Origin: Fusibacter sp. 3D3
GTDB lineage: Bacteria > Bacillota > Clostridia > Peptostreptococcales > Acidaminobacteraceae
Length of the DNA: 64,000 nucleotides
NCBI RefSeq assembly: GCF_001748365.1
Contig: NZ_BDHH01000004.1
Location: 2,346-66,345, forward strand
Direction: 5' to 3'
In this document: piece after piece, positions 28,110 to 37,527 of the stretch
Position numbering within the stretch: position 1 is the stretch's first letter
Layout: each line of letters opens with the position of its first letter
Position numbers and translations under genes: made by a program
Notes under the pieces: generated by a model
What the model was told of the DNA's origin: nothing
Seen by the model: the letters and a program-made list of their open reading frames with translations, nothing else
The model's database searches: none

Positions 28110-29513
28110 TCAGCCTCTAGTTAGAGTGTCAAAGCCAGTTTCGCATGAACCCTCTATCGTCTTTAGCTTACTGTACAAAATAAATATGGCCATTGAAACA
28201 AACAGCCCTATATAGATTGCCATTTGCATCGGAAATCCCATCACAATCCAAATTAGGCTTGCAAGAGGGCTTAATGCAATTGCATAGAGCCCTGCTTTGG
28301 GATTGATACGCTCTTTGAAATAAAGTGCAGCCACCACAGGTATGAATATCGGTACAGCCCTAAACATCATAGACATAAAGCCAAAGTTCAAAATCATAGA
28401 GTCTTCACTTAAGGTCGTTACAATCACAGTTAAAATGCCAATCAAGAGGATTACGGTCCTCATAAATCTCATTTGTTGTCCATCCGAGGCGTTCTTATGA
28501 AAGCCTTTTTTATATAGGTCTCTGGTAAAAATAGTACTGATGCCAAGTGTCAATCCTGCAGCAGTTGCTAGGGAAGAGATGAGGATGGTGGCAAGCGTAA
28601 TGCCCGCTAATGTTTTAGGTAAATAGGTCACGATAAACAGTGGAAACGCATTTGCAGGCATGATATTGGGCTGATTGACTCTCATGAACATCCCCACCAA
28701 TGTACAGACGATGCCAATGGGTAAAACCAGTGCTGCTGTAATGATGCCACTTACATGTGCAACTTTAAGGTTTTTGCTGGCCATCACCGTTTGAAAGTAG
28801 TTTTGAGTGGCGAGCACCCCTACAACAGTGGACAAATAGGCACCGATGTCCGAGATGCCACCGCCGTTGAAAAGATTATACCAATAGGGCTCTGTAAGCG
28901 TACGCTTAATGTCGTGGACACCATTTAATCTAAAAAGAATATAAGCCCCAGCAATCATACTGGTCCCATATAACAAGAACATTTTTAAAGTGCCCACCAT
29001 TGCGCCGCCCCAAAAGCCACCAAAGATGACATATGCAACGAGTAAAAGGACCACCATCGTCGTGACCATTAATCCTTGTAAATTAAATACGGTGTTAAAG
29101 AGTGCATTACATGCAATGACTTGCCCATTAATGTGTATAAACATCCCAAATGAAAGCGCGATCCCCGCAACGACACTGGCTTTTTTCCCAAAAGTCAGCT
29201 CTAGAATTTGCGGCAGTGTTTCTATCGTTTTTTCTTTTATGAGTTTGCCATAAACAAGGCTTAATAAGATGCTCGCTGTACATAGCCCTAAAATAAACCA
29301 GATGGCAGCAAAACCTCTTGTGTACGCCAATTGTGCGGTGCCGACAGTGGATGCGCCCCCTATGATGGCCCCCATAAGCGAGCCTGTGGCTGTAAACGTG
29401 CCCACACCGCTACCGGCCGTTATAAAATCTTTTGAACTCTTAATCTTAAACTTTGATAAATAACCCAAAAGTGCTGTGAACAAAAGGGTTATCGTTGCGC
29501 TAAAAATGATCAT
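28110..29513 (-). CDS. Sodium:solute symporter (SSF family)
   Basis: A 467-residue multi-helix transporter of the SSF family. The helix 1/2 region DFITAGSGVGTFTATGSLMG and GGASTVGTAQLAYTRGFAAI is typical of the Na+ and substrate site. The substrate cannot be named. The last 16 or so codons, including CETGFDTLTRG, are read from a truncated MITE end, so the native C-terminus has been replaced. As the membrane core is complete, function may survive. The ribosome site (AAGGGACAGG) is modest. Confidence 0.88.
   Translation of the reverse strand: MIIFSATITLLFTALLGYLSKFKIKSSKDFITAGSGVGTFTATGSLMGAIIGGASTVGTAQLAYTRGFAAIWFILGLCTASILLSLVYGKLIKEKTIETLPQILELTFGKKASVVAGIALSFGMFIHINGQVIACNALFNTVFNLQGLMVTTMVVLLLVAYVIFGGFWGGAMVGTLKMFLLYGTSMIAGAYILFRLNGVHDIKRTLTEPYWYNLFNGGGISDIGAYLSTVVGVLATQNYFQTVMASKNLKVAHVSGIITAALVLPIGIVCTLVGMFMRVNQPNIMPANAFPLFIVTYLPKTLAGITLATILISSLATAAGLTLGISTIFTRDLYKKGFHKNASDGQQMRFMRTVILLIGILTVIVTTLSEDSMILNFGFMSMMFRAVPIFIPVVAALYFKERINPKAGLYAIALSPLASLIWIVMGFPMQMAIYIGLFVSMAIFILYSKLKTIEGSCETGFDTLTRG
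28119..28157 (+). repeat. Truncated MITE end (copy R6)
   Basis: GTTAGAGTGTCAAAG followed by CAGTTTCGCATGAACC and CTCTA matches the first 38 bases of the complete MITE at 42383, after which homology ends. It lies inside the 3' end of the symporter gene. Confidence 0.7.
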
Positions 29514-29603
29514 GAGTCTACCTGTCCCTTTATTTTATTGGATTCTATGTGCCCTTATAATTGGATTCTAACTATAGTCATTTTCCATGTTAAATCAACC
29601 TGA

Positions 29604-30284
29604 TCAGGTTAATACCCCACCGTGATAACAGATAACTTGATCGGCATCATAATTTAAGATTTTATTCAGTGATGCTTCTGCCCCCTTTAAATCAAGGGTA
29701 AACTGAGGATTGGCAATCACTGGTTTTCCGTTTTCAAGTGCAACTGCATCACCTGTAATTAAGGTTCTTGCGCTTTTAACATATACCGATATATGCCCTG
29801 GTGTATGGCCTGTTGACTCAACTATCGTACAACCCGCCACAACATCTGCATCTTTCACTTTGATATCTACTGGTACAGGTTTTACAGCTCTGATAATGTC
29901 GCAAAAGGCTTTTCCAAACGCCTTTTGTTCTTCTGGTAAATAGGCTTGCATCTGCTCAGCTTGTGCTAATCTTAAGGATTTTAGTTCTCCAGAGATATAA
30001 GGTGCTTCCTGCTCACTTGCCACTACTAATATATGAGGATATTTGCCTTTAAGTTCAGCTAATGCACCCATGTGATCATGATCTTGATGGGTTATGAACA
30101 CATGCGTTAAAGCTTCACAATCCAAGCCTTTTTGATGCATTTCTACTTCGAGTTTTTGAAGTGATCCCGTATAACCACAATCTACTAAGATCATACTGTC
30201 ATCACTTTTTACCACAACAGGATGAATCACATCCTCCGCTTCGCCAAATTTAAATTTTAAATCTAAAATTATTATTTTTTCCAT
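29604..30284 (-). CDS. Metallo-beta-lactamase-fold hydrolase
   Basis: A 226-residue protein with all metal motifs of the fold: THQDHDH, the second-sphere His in TGHTPGHISVY, Asp in TGDA and the last His in CYHGG. This pattern is that of glyoxalase-II/lactonase-like or general MBL hydrolases; the substrate is unknown. It has a good ribosome site (TAGGAG). A 14-bp perfect palindrome AACCTGATCAGGTT overlaps the stop codon; I cannot assign it a role. Confidence 0.88.
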   Translation of the reverse strand: MEKIIILDLKFKFGEAEDVIHPVVVKSDDSMILVDCGYTGSLQKLEVEMHQKGLDCEALTHVFITHQDHDHMGALAELKGKYPHILVVASEQEAPYISGELKSLRLAQAEQMQAYLPEEQKAFGKAFCDIIRAVKPVPVDIKVKDADVVAGCTIVESTGHTPGHISVYVKSARTLITGDAVALENGKPVIANPQFTLDLKGAEASLNKILNYDADQVICYHGGVLT

Positions 30285-30393
30285 TTTAAATTAACTCCTA
30301 ATGATAAGTTATAATAGTAAATTACAAGATGAATTATATCGTTCCATTAGCATTTATGCAATAGGGATAAGGCTCTTATAACAGTAATAAGAC

Positions 30394-31230
30394 TCAATCT
30401 AATTCGATTGAGTCCGAGATATAGTAAATATAATTTTTTTCACTACAATATTGTTCAATTGATTGGATTAGTTTCCTGTCTTTCGTATATTCCAATAAGT
30501 AGACGTCAAAGCCCTCATTTTTCACTAACTCGATATACTCAAAGTAATATTGTTGATTTTCTTGGTCTTGCTTTCCAAAAGTACCCTGCTCAAAATTGAT
30601 AGCAGAAAACACAGACTCTTGATTAACACCCGTCATGATAGCTTCAATAGAGCCATTAGCCTCTTCATACTCTGTCACAAACATATCACCACCATTGATG
30701 ACTACCTCTAAACCCGTTTGCCTTAATGCCTTTAATATTCTTTCAACACCTTCGTAAATTTCTGATGTGTGATTCACATAGTAAACATCACAGTTATCAA
30801 CAAAATAGCCATCAATACCTTTTGCTTTAAATCCTTTCGCCAAATCTTCTATTATAAAGGTCTGCCATGATTCATCAGATACATCCACCCACTCCTCTTC
30901 ATCCCAATTTTCATAGGCACCCATTGTGAGTGATTTAAAAGTTTCATAATAGGGTCTAAAGGCCTCTATAGACCCTATATTGATATAAGTATAGACGGTG
31001 TGTCCTGCTTCTTTTAACTTTTGAATATCTTCTTTTTCAAAGTAGGCTGCATCTATGACAATGGTTTGATAATCTTTGAATAGACTTAAATCTGAATTGT
31101 CCACACTTAAGAATACACCATAATTAAATGGGAATGGCTGAGTTATCAGTGCCTCATTTTCAGAGGCACATCCACTTGTAACCACACTCATCCACAAAAG
31201 GATCATAAGCATAGGGATCAACTTCTTCAT
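30394..31230 (-). CDS. GH114-like (endo-alpha-1,4-polygalactosaminidase type) lipoprotein
   Basis: A 278-residue lipoprotein with signal peptide and lipobox TSGC, followed by a TIM-barrel typical of the GH114/TM1410 group: YTYINIGSIEAFRPYYE, the catalytic-site-like GIDGYFVDNCDVYY, and the late-strand VVINGGDMFV. Members cut galactosamine-containing polysaccharides, which suggests a role in remodelling an extracellular polymer. The activity itself is inferred from family. It stands alone between the YbaK and MBL genes on the same strand. Confidence 0.82.
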   Translation of the reverse strand: MKKLIPMLMILLWMSVVTSGCASENEALITQPFPFNYGVFLSVDNSDLSLFKDYQTIVIDAAYFEKEDIQKLKEAGHTVYTYINIGSIEAFRPYYETFKSLTMGAYENWDEEEWVDVSDESWQTFIIEDLAKGFKAKGIDGYFVDNCDVYYVNHTSEIYEGVERILKALRQTGLEVVINGGDMFVTEYEEANGSIEAIMTGVNQESVFSAINFEQGTFGKQDQENQQYYFEYIELVKNEGFDVYLLEYTKDRKLIQSIEQYCSEKNYIYYISDSIELD

Positions 31231-31276
31231 CTCTCATTTGTCCTTTCAAAGATTATCTTAAAATTACAACTCTACT

Positions 31277-31747
31277 CTACTCTGGTAATTTACAAACATC
31301 AATCCAGCTCAAATTATTCGAATATTTATCCAGTTCAGGAATCGTCAGTTCAATTGCACTATTCGCACTGCCACAAGCGGGAAATACCGTTTCAAACCGC
31401 TTAAGAGACTCATCTAAATAGACTTCAACACCTGCTTTAACACCAAAAGGGCAAACGCCACCTACAGCATGACCTACTAATGGCTCAAGTTCATCATGTT
31501 CAAGCATTTTAGCTTTTTTACCAAATTTGAGTTTATATTTAGAATTATTCACTTTTGCATCTCCTGCTGTAACGATCAAGACAACCCTTTCATCTACCTT
31601 AAAGGATAATGTTTTGGCTATACGTGCGCCTTCACATTGTAGGGCCTGTGCTGCAAGCTCTACCGTTGCGCTGGAAACTTCAAATTCTTGGACCTTATCT
31701 TCAAGTCCATACTGACTAAAATATTTTTTCACCACATCAATTGCCAT
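31277..31747 (-). CDS. YbaK/EbsC-type aminoacyl-tRNA deacylase
   Basis: A 156-residue single-domain protein of the YbaK/ProX group, which removes mischarged amino acids from tRNA (typically tRNA-Pro or -Cys). The core KTLSFKVDERVVLIVTAGDA and the glycine-rich substrate loop GHAVGGVCPFGVK are conserved. I choose ATG 31747 after GGAGGC rather than the ORF edge at 31783. Confidence 0.9.
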   Translation of the reverse strand: MAIDVVKKYFSQYGLEDKVQEFEVSSATVELAAQALQCEGARIAKTLSFKVDERVVLIVTAGDAKVNNSKYKLKFGKKAKMLEHDELEPLVGHAVGGVCPFGVKAGVEVYLDESLKRFETVFPACGSANSAIELTIPELDKYSNNLSWIDVCKLPE

Positions 31748-31783
31748 ATCTATATGCCTCCAAGTTTTTATATAGACTATCAC

Positions 31784-32114
31784 AATGTGCTTTTGATTTC
31801 AATTAGATGTTTAATCATATTTGAGCCCTCTTCGATGCCTCAAACCGATTTTCGCTGACGCTGTTTGAGGTTGAACATCCCTCATCACAGCTTTCGGCTC
31901 AAATCTTGTTGTTTTAATCATTGTCCATCAAAACTTTGTTTTTCCGGACACGTCCTCGTCTAACCGCTTAGAGCAGGCTAAACATTCCTGCCTCTAAGCT
32001 GGACGAAGACTAATGATTTTAATAAAGTTCAATGTCGCCTCACACTCACGTTCCGTGCTCATTTTGGATTTAATGACTTGTGCAGGTGATTGAACCGATT
32101 TTTCATTCATGGCT
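31784..32114. other. Gene-free region with two large stem-loops
   Basis: No gene was seen. Nested dyads lie at 31819-31904 (ATTTGAGCC/GGCTCAAAT outside CCTCAAAC/GTTTGAGG), bracketed by a 9-bp direct repeat TTTAATCAT (31810 and 31913). A second long stem lies at 31952-32010 (GTCCTCGTC and GCTTAGAG pairing with CTCTAAGC and ACGAAGAC). It looks like structured RNA or a small mobile element. The 12-mer TTGAGCCGAAAG of this region also occurs on the minus strand near 3610-3625. Confidence 0.5.
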
Positions 32115-32660
32115 TTAAAATGCTATATGCTCAGATTTCAATCTCAATTCATAAAAGTATCTAAGCCATTCGGGTTGCTCATCTAAACGCTCACATACGT
32201 CTATAAGTGTTCTCTTGCCCACTCTTCTATCTAGAATCGCCAACAACCGAATCAATGGATTTTCTGAATTCAAACTTGCTTGAATACTTTGATTCAAATA
32301 GCATTCAATTGCATCTGTAAACTGCCAAACATCAAATAGCCCTTCTTCAAGTCTTATTGCATCGACCAATTCTTCTGCCTCGGTGTTGGCTTTATCATTT
32401 AAAAATACTTTACCATCCCAAACACGATGCGATACATGCAGTTCCGCTTTAATACGTTGCTCCACGTCTCTTTGTCCTTTATAATACCTAAAGATATTGC
32501 CCTGAATAATCTCCCGATCATCCACTAAAATTGCCACTCTACCTGATTCATCATGAGTCTTTCTATATTTAGTAACAAAGTATTTTACACGTCCACTAAG
32601 TACAGGACAGAGCATATCTGTTTCAAGTCTCTTCTTGATACCACTCCATGACTGAGGCAT
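32115..32660 (-). CDS. Conserved hypothetical protein, soluble
   Basis: I do not recognise a catalytic domain in this 181-residue, charged, soluble protein. It begins MPQSWSGIKKRLE, has KYFVTKYRKTHDESGRVAIL followed by VDDREI in the first third, and has RLLAILDRRVGKRTLI near the end. The second part looks helical, and its composition is that of a normal gene. ATG 32660 behind GGGGGTGAT is preferred over the GTG at 32669, which lies in the ribosome site. A 142-bp mobile element is inserted about 25 bases upstream, so its original promoter may have been displaced. Confidence 0.75.
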   Translation of the reverse strand: MPQSWSGIKKRLETDMLCPVLSGRVKYFVTKYRKTHDESGRVAILVDDREIIQGNIFRYYKGQRDVEQRIKAELHVSHRVWDGKVFLNDKANTEAEELVDAIRLEEGLFDVWQFTDAIECYLNQSIQASLNSENPLIRLLAILDRRVGKRTLIDVCERLDEQPEWLRYFYELRLKSEHIAF

Positions 32661-32685
32661 GAGTATCACCCCCTATTTCAAGAAA

Positions 32686-32827
32686 TCAAAGCGTATACTC
32701 AGTCCGCTTCGCTACCTTCGTAACACTTGCACAATCCTATTGGATTGCATTCAGTGGGCGTTTGGACTCCCACTGAATTAGGAAGATGACTCCCCACTTT
32801 GGGAAGTGGGGAACATCTCCTCAAGAA
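32686..32827 (-). repeat. 142-bp hairpin element, copy A (IS200/IS605-like, omega-RNA-like right end)
   Basis: A complete copy. On the minus strand it is preceded by TATAA, begins TTCTTGAGGAG and ends ACGCTTTGA. It holds a left hairpin (CCCCACTT/AAGTGGGG), a central AGTGGGAGTCC/GGCGTTTGGACTCCCACT-type stem, GCAATCC/GGATTG, and a GTTACGAAGGTAGCGAAGC segment. It encodes no protein. Length and structure are identical in the copies at 38313 and 52690. Confidence 0.85.
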
Positions 32828-32837
32828 TTATATCATG

Positions 32838-32892
32838 AAAAAAGCGCAAAAGCTTGCTATAAAACAGTTTATAAACAAGTTGTTGCGCTTTT
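32838..32892 (-). terminator. Terminator after the NHL-repeat gene
   Basis: AAAAGCGCAA pairs with TTGCGCTTTT, with further pairing CAAG/CTTG inside. The minus-strand side ends in TTTTTT. Confidence 0.85.
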
Positions 32893-32912
32893 AAAGTGAG
32901 CCTTTTTTTAAT

Positions 32913-34754
32913 TTACTTGATAAATTTAATAACCCTATTCAGTAGGCCATCAGCCACATAGATTTCCCCATTTGCACCACAAGCAATGCCTTGAGGTGAG
33001 AAAAAGTTACCTGAACTACCACTAAAGATACCCCATTTTTCAATGAAAATACCATCAGATGTAAACTTCTGAACTCTGTTATTAGAACTATCTGTTACAT
33101 AGACATTATCATTTGCATCAATTGTAATCCCGATTGGCAAGAACAGATCCCCCTCGCCAAATCCCCAATTTTCCAGTGGGTCTTCATTTGGAATACCACC
33201 ATTTGTACCCCATTTGGTCATGAAATTTCCATTCTTATCAAACTTTTGAATTCTGCTGTTAGCTCTATCTGCCACATAGATATTGTCTTGTGAATCACTG
33301 GCGATAAAGAAGGGCTGTCTGAATTGTCCATCTTGCATGCCCTCTGTTCCCCAACTATCAACAAAGACACCAAATGCGTTAAATTTAACAATCCTATTAC
33401 GCCCTGTATCTGCTACATAAGTGTAGCCATCACTTGTTGTACACACACCAACTGGGAACGTTAAATGTCCATATCCAAAATTCATAAGCCATGTCCCATT
33501 TTTAGAAAACACCTGAATTCTTGAATTACCAGTGTCAGCGATTACGAGGTTATCATATGTCTTATCATACCAAATCTGTTTAGGTGCTGTGAATTGCCAG
33601 TAATAAATGCCATAGGCTATTGGTCCACCGTTGCCGCCATTACCACCCCATTTATCAACCAAGTTGCCACTTGAATCGAATTTTTGAACTCTATGATTGG
33701 CAGTATCGGTTACATAGGCATAGCCTTCATCATCTACAGCTACACCTGTAGCCCCTGAAAATACCCCTTCATCCGATCTAAGTTCACCAAAATTATCAAT
33801 TAGAGAAGCGTAAGTTGAATAACCACTGTATTTTAAAAGTTGACTGTTCCCTGTATCCGAAACCATGAACTTACCATTTCCAAGAGGCAGAACTTGACAC
33901 GGAAAAATGGGTTCTAACTTAACCAGTCCAATCGTCGTAGAATATTGATATTGGTGATTAGCATTGTATTTTTTAATCTTATGATTAAAGGTATCGGCAA
34001 TGTAAACATCACCATTATCATCAAGGTTGACACCTCTCGGATATAAGAATTCAGAACCTGAGTCACCAGCCACACCTGTGCCGATTTGCTCGATGAAGTT
34101 ACCATTCACATCCAATATTTCTATTCTATTATTAAATGTATCGCAAATATATACGCGATCACCAGTAGGTGACTGCTTTATAGCGATTCCTTGCGGCAAC
34201 CTAAATTGACCTTGAGCAGTGCCTCTTGTGCCATACTGATATAGAAAAACACCATTCTCATCAAAAACCTGAACTCTGTCATGAAACTCATCACAAACAT
34301 GATATCGATTTTGACTATCTATACCAATCTCACGTGGAAGACCAAATTGGCCATTACCGTCTCCAAACGATCCCCATGAAGTGATATAATTCCAGTTTGA
34401 ATCAAATTTTTGGATCCTATAATTTGCAGTGTCTGCCACAAGTATGTTGCCATTGTTATCAATTGCCACACCAAAAGGTGTATCGAACTGACTAGGAGCA
34501 CTTCCAAGTGTTCCGAACTTTTGCAATACAACGCCATTTGAATCCATCTTTACAATTCGATGATTCCCCATATCTGCCACATAAACATTACCACTACTGT
34601 CTTTTGCCATAGCCACTGGCGAATTAAAGTAAACTTCTGTTGCACCTTCTGTAACTTCCCCAAGAACTTCTGCCACATTAGCCATTGTAATTTGACTTAA
34701 TAACAATACAACCCATACTAAAACAGATACACTTTTCAATAATTTTCGACTCAT
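32913..34754 (-). CDS. Secreted NHL-repeat beta-propeller protein
   Basis: A 613-residue exported protein. A signal peptide (about 1-27) is followed by twelve NHL repeats of the form P-x-G-V/I-A-x-D-x-x-G-N-x-Y-V-A-D-x-x-N-x-R-I-Q-K-F, enough for two six-bladed propellers. There is no catalytic or sorting motif and no membrane anchor beyond the signal peptide. NHL propellers bind proteins or RNA, or serve as scaffolds; the partner is unknown. The start is ATG 34754 behind GGGGGAT. Only 42 bases separate it from the hydrolase gene upstream, with no terminator seen, so read-through from the CoA-transferase operon is possible. Confidence 0.9.
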   Translation of the reverse strand: MSRKLLKSVSVLVWVVLLLSQITMANVAEVLGEVTEGATEVYFNSPVAMAKDSSGNVYVADMGNHRIVKMDSNGVVLQKFGTLGSAPSQFDTPFGVAIDNNGNILVADTANYRIQKFDSNWNYITSWGSFGDGNGQFGLPREIGIDSQNRYHVCDEFHDRVQVFDENGVFLYQYGTRGTAQGQFRLPQGIAIKQSPTGDRVYICDTFNNRIEILDVNGNFIEQIGTGVAGDSGSEFLYPRGVNLDDNGDVYIADTFNHKIKKYNANHQYQYSTTIGLVKLEPIFPCQVLPLGNGKFMVSDTGNSQLLKYSGYSTYASLIDNFGELRSDEGVFSGATGVAVDDEGYAYVTDTANHRVQKFDSSGNLVDKWGGNGGNGGPIAYGIYYWQFTAPKQIWYDKTYDNLVIADTGNSRIQVFSKNGTWLMNFGYGHLTFPVGVCTTSDGYTYVADTGRNRIVKFNAFGVFVDSWGTEGMQDGQFRQPFFIASDSQDNIYVADRANSRIQKFDKNGNFMTKWGTNGGIPNEDPLENWGFGEGDLFLPIGITIDANDNVYVTDSSNNRVQKFTSDGIFIEKWGIFSGSSGNFFSPQGIACGANGEIYVADGLLNRVIKFIK

Positions 34755-34796
34755 TTTATCCCCCAATTTATTTCTATTTGAGTTAATATCACAACT

Positions 34797-35675
34797 TTAA
34801 GATTCATTCACTATAGCATTAATCATAATTTCATGCGCATCTACCATTGGCGAGTGTCCACAATTTGAAGCGACGATTAAACGCGCATTTTCGCCAATAG
34901 AGGCTCTAAGTTCTTCAGCCTCTTTTACTGAAACAAGCAAGTCTGAGTCTCCTTGAATCATTATGACAGGTACTGTGATTCGCCCAGCCTCATTAGTGCC
35001 CATGGTAACCCCATTGTAGTAATCTGAGATATTAAACGCGTTGAGACCATGATAGATGTCTATCAAATTTTGTTGCTTTAGGCTCTCTTTTATATGTTTT
35101 TCAAAAATAGCTTGTTCCGGCATCGTTTTATTGTAAATCGCCATTTGCCATATTTTTTTATAATAAGCTTCGTCTTTTTGATTTAATGCATTTTCAAGTG
35201 CCATTTTTGAAGGCTCTAGCATGATTTCTTGCTTGGATGTCAGAAGTCTTTTTTCCCCCTCTTTAGTCACTTCGTAAGAATGATATCCTGAAACACCTGC
35301 AGATGCGATTAAAAACAGACGATTCACATGCTTTGGAAAACTAGATGTGAAATAAAGACTCACCGCACCACCTGTTGACCATCCTAGAAGATCAAATTTA
35401 CTTAAACTAAGCACCTCTACGAAAAGCTTTAAATCACCTGCAAGATCTCGTAACGTATCAATGGGACGATTATAGGTACTATCTCCAAACCCTCTCATAT
35501 CAACTGCATATACACTAAATTCATCTGGTAAATCTTTAATGATTTCTTCATAAAAAATGGAACTTGCTAGATTGCCATGTACCAACAAAATAGTCTTCGA
35601 ACCCCCTTCTGAATGTCTATAAGATAATCTTTCACCATTTTTGAGCTTGACTGATTTCAGTTCAATTTTTCTCAT
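34797..35675 (-). CDS. Alpha/beta-fold hydrolase
   Basis: A 292-residue hydrolase with the oxyanion segment LLVHGNLASSIFY, nucleophile elbow GWSTGG (Ser), the acid in IQGDSDLLVSV and the catalytic His in NCGHSPMVD. The start overlaps the acyl-CoA dehydrogenase gene by 14 bases, so it is the last certain gene of the CoA-transferase operon. A thioesterase or ester-cleaving step on the same acyl compound is plausible but cannot be shown from sequence. Confidence 0.9.
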   Translation of the reverse strand: MRKIELKSVKLKNGERLSYRHSEGGSKTILLVHGNLASSIFYEEIIKDLPDEFSVYAVDMRGFGDSTYNRPIDTLRDLAGDLKLFVEVLSLSKFDLLGWSTGGAVSLYFTSSFPKHVNRLFLIASAGVSGYHSYEVTKEGEKRLLTSKQEIMLEPSKMALENALNQKDEAYYKKIWQMAIYNKTMPEQAIFEKHIKESLKQQNLIDIYHGLNAFNISDYYNGVTMGTNEAGRITVPVIMIQGDSDLLVSVKEAEELRASIGENARLIVASNCGHSPMVDAHEIMINAIVNES

Positions 35676-36846
35676 TTTTTATTTGCCTCTGCCCTTCTTT
35701 TAAAATATGATTGCCAATAATCATTTTATTGACTTCACTCGTGCCAACGCCAATATCCATAAGCCTTGCATCTCTGCTATAACGTTCAACAGGATTTGTC
35801 TTTAAATAGCCATGTCCTCCCATGATTTGAACAGATTCATAGCAGATTTCATTGACTGCACTCCCAACAGCAACTTTAGCGACTGCCGCTTCAATGCCAT
35901 AAGCCTCTCCAAGTTCTCGCTTCATACAAGCTTTTTCTACAAGAGATTTGCTGCCTTCAAGCAGTATGTGCATATTGGCCATTTTTTCTTGTATGGCGTA
36001 TAGAGCTGCAATCGGCTTTTTATAAGCTTTTCTTTGATTTGCATGTGTTATCGCTTTCTCAAAAGAGGCTTCTGCTATGCCAATGCCCATCGCTGCCATT
36101 CCCAGTCGTCCACCCTCAAGACCATACAGTGCGCCTTTAATACCACCATTAATAAAGTCGTCTTGGTGGATTCGTGCATTTTCAAGTATTAAATTCGTCG
36201 TGGATGAACTTCTACAGCCCATTTTATCTAAATGTTCCGTTATCTTTAAGCCCTTTGTCTCTTTACTAACGATGAATAGTTGATGATTTGCTTTTGAATC
36301 CAAAGATTCACTCAAGATTTTCTCCATGCAAGTAACGACGAACAAATCTGCCACAGCGCCGTTTGTCACAAAATATTTCGCACCATTTATAAGCCAATGA
36401 TCCTTTTGATTTTCTGCCATCATTTTGATGCCCATGGCATCAGAACCTGCAATTGCCTCGCTTATACTATAAGCTGCAATCTGTTCACCTCTAATAAGCG
36501 GTTTTAAGTATTTCTTTTTTTGCATCTCCGTACCATGTTTTAGAATAACATCGATTGCCATCCAATGCACAATAAGCAATAAGCTGAGTCCAGCACTTTC
36601 TTTGGCAATTTCACTGATCACACGCATAGCCGTACTGACTTTAAGGCCACTGCCACCATAATGAATCGGATACGCAATTCCAAAAAAACCACGCAATCTC
36701 ATGGCTTCAAACAGTTCCACTGGACATCGATTGTTTTCATCAAGCTCTTTTGCAATTGGTGCTAAATTGTTTTGAGAAAATTGAACCGCTCTTATAATCA
36801 TTTGTGCATCCAAATCATTTGCATTATTATGAGTTTCTGTAAACAT
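35662..36846 (-). CDS. Acyl-CoA dehydrogenase
   Basis: A 394-residue flavoprotein of the acyl-CoA dehydrogenase family, which oxidises acyl-CoA at the alpha-beta bond. Visible are AYSISEAIAGSDAMGIKM (flavin/substrate loop), CRSSSTTNLILENARI, and the C-terminal QIMGGHGYLKTNPVERYSRD. The residue before GYLK is His rather than the Glu usual at the catalytic position in many short-chain enzymes; where the base sits cannot be decided by eye. No EtfAB genes are nearby, so electrons must go to a flavoprotein encoded elsewhere. Confidence 0.92.
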   Translation of the reverse strand: MFTETHNNANDLDAQMIIRAVQFSQNNLAPIAKELDENNRCPVELFEAMRLRGFFGIAYPIHYGGSGLKVSTAMRVISEIAKESAGLSLLLIVHWMAIDVILKHGTEMQKKKYLKPLIRGEQIAAYSISEAIAGSDAMGIKMMAENQKDHWLINGAKYFVTNGAVADLFVVTCMEKILSESLDSKANHQLFIVSKETKGLKITEHLDKMGCRSSSTTNLILENARIHQDDFINGGIKGALYGLEGGRLGMAAMGIGIAEASFEKAITHANQRKAYKKPIAALYAIQEKMANMHILLEGSKSLVEKACMKRELGEAYGIEAAVAKVAVGSAVNEICYESVQIMGGHGYLKTNPVERYSRDARLMDIGVGTSEVNKMIIGNHILKEGQRQIKNEKN

Positions 36847-36867
36847 TATGCCTCCTAACGCATTTAA

Positions 36868-37527
36868 CTAAAATGTCATTTCCTTAAGATCATCAGATAC
36901 AATGAATTCAGCCTCTGTGATTTCTTGAACTTCCGACACCGATAGTCCTGGATAAACTTCTCTTAAAACCAATACGCCGTTTACAATATCGAAAACTGCT
37001 TTTTCAGTAATAATGGTCTTCACACAGCCTTTACCTGTTAAAGGCAACTCACATTGTTTTTTTATTTTGGAGTTACCATGCTTATCTGTATGTTGCAAAG
37101 TTGCTATGATCTTTTTAGTCCCATAAGTTAAATCCATGGCGCCTCCAATCCCTGGCCACCACATATCGTTTCGCTTAACAGCCCAATTGGCAATATTGCC
37201 ATTCTGATCTACTTCAAGTGCCCCTAAAATAGTCACATCAATATAACCATTTCTCATGGCTCCAAGTGAGGTCGCAAGAGACATGTAAGCACCCCCTTGA
37301 AGCATTGTAACAGGTTCAGAACCCGCATTTGTAACATCTGAATTACAGGTATCATAGCTTGGTTTAGCACCAAATCCAAAAGCGCCATTCTCAGTGTGCA
37401 TGATAAGTGTTACTGACTCGGGCAGGTAATTCACAGCTTGAGTTGGTATCCCAAATCCCAAATTAGCAACTTGTCCATCTTCTAACTCCTGTGCTGCTCT
37501 TCTGGCAATAATTTCACGAATGTCCAT
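36868..37527 (-). CDS. CoA-transferase subunit B (3-oxoacid/acetoacetate type)
   Basis: A 219-residue beta subunit of a family I CoA-transferase. The catalytic Glu lies in HTENGAFGFGAKP, and the conserved GGAMDL segment is present. With the alpha subunit it moves CoA between acyl groups, e.g. from acetyl- or butyryl-CoA to an incoming acid. It overlaps the alpha-subunit gene by 14 bases. The true substrate is unknown. Confidence 0.92.
   Translation of the reverse strand: MDIREIIARRAAQELEDGQVANLGFGIPTQAVNYLPESVTLIMHTENGAFGFGAKPSYDTCNSDVTNAGSEPVTMLQGGAYMSLATSLGAMRNGYIDVTILGALEVDQNGNIANWAVKRNDMWWPGIGGAMDLTYGTKKIIATLQHTDKHGNSKIKKQCELPLTGKGCVKTIITEKAVFDIVNGVLVLREVYPGLSVSEVQEITEAEFIVSDDLKEMTF

Noticed and set aside
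29597-29610. 14-bp perfect palindrome AACCTGATCAGGTT
   Set aside because: It overlaps a stop codon, has no loop or T run to make a terminator, and is not near a promoter; left unassigned.
32686-32827. Reading the 142-bp elements as HEARO/IscB-type RNAs
   Set aside because: The TA-rich target at the left (5') end and the scaffold at the right end fit the TnpB/IS605 layout better than IscB, where the guide is 5' of the scaffold; neither was confirmed by a model search.
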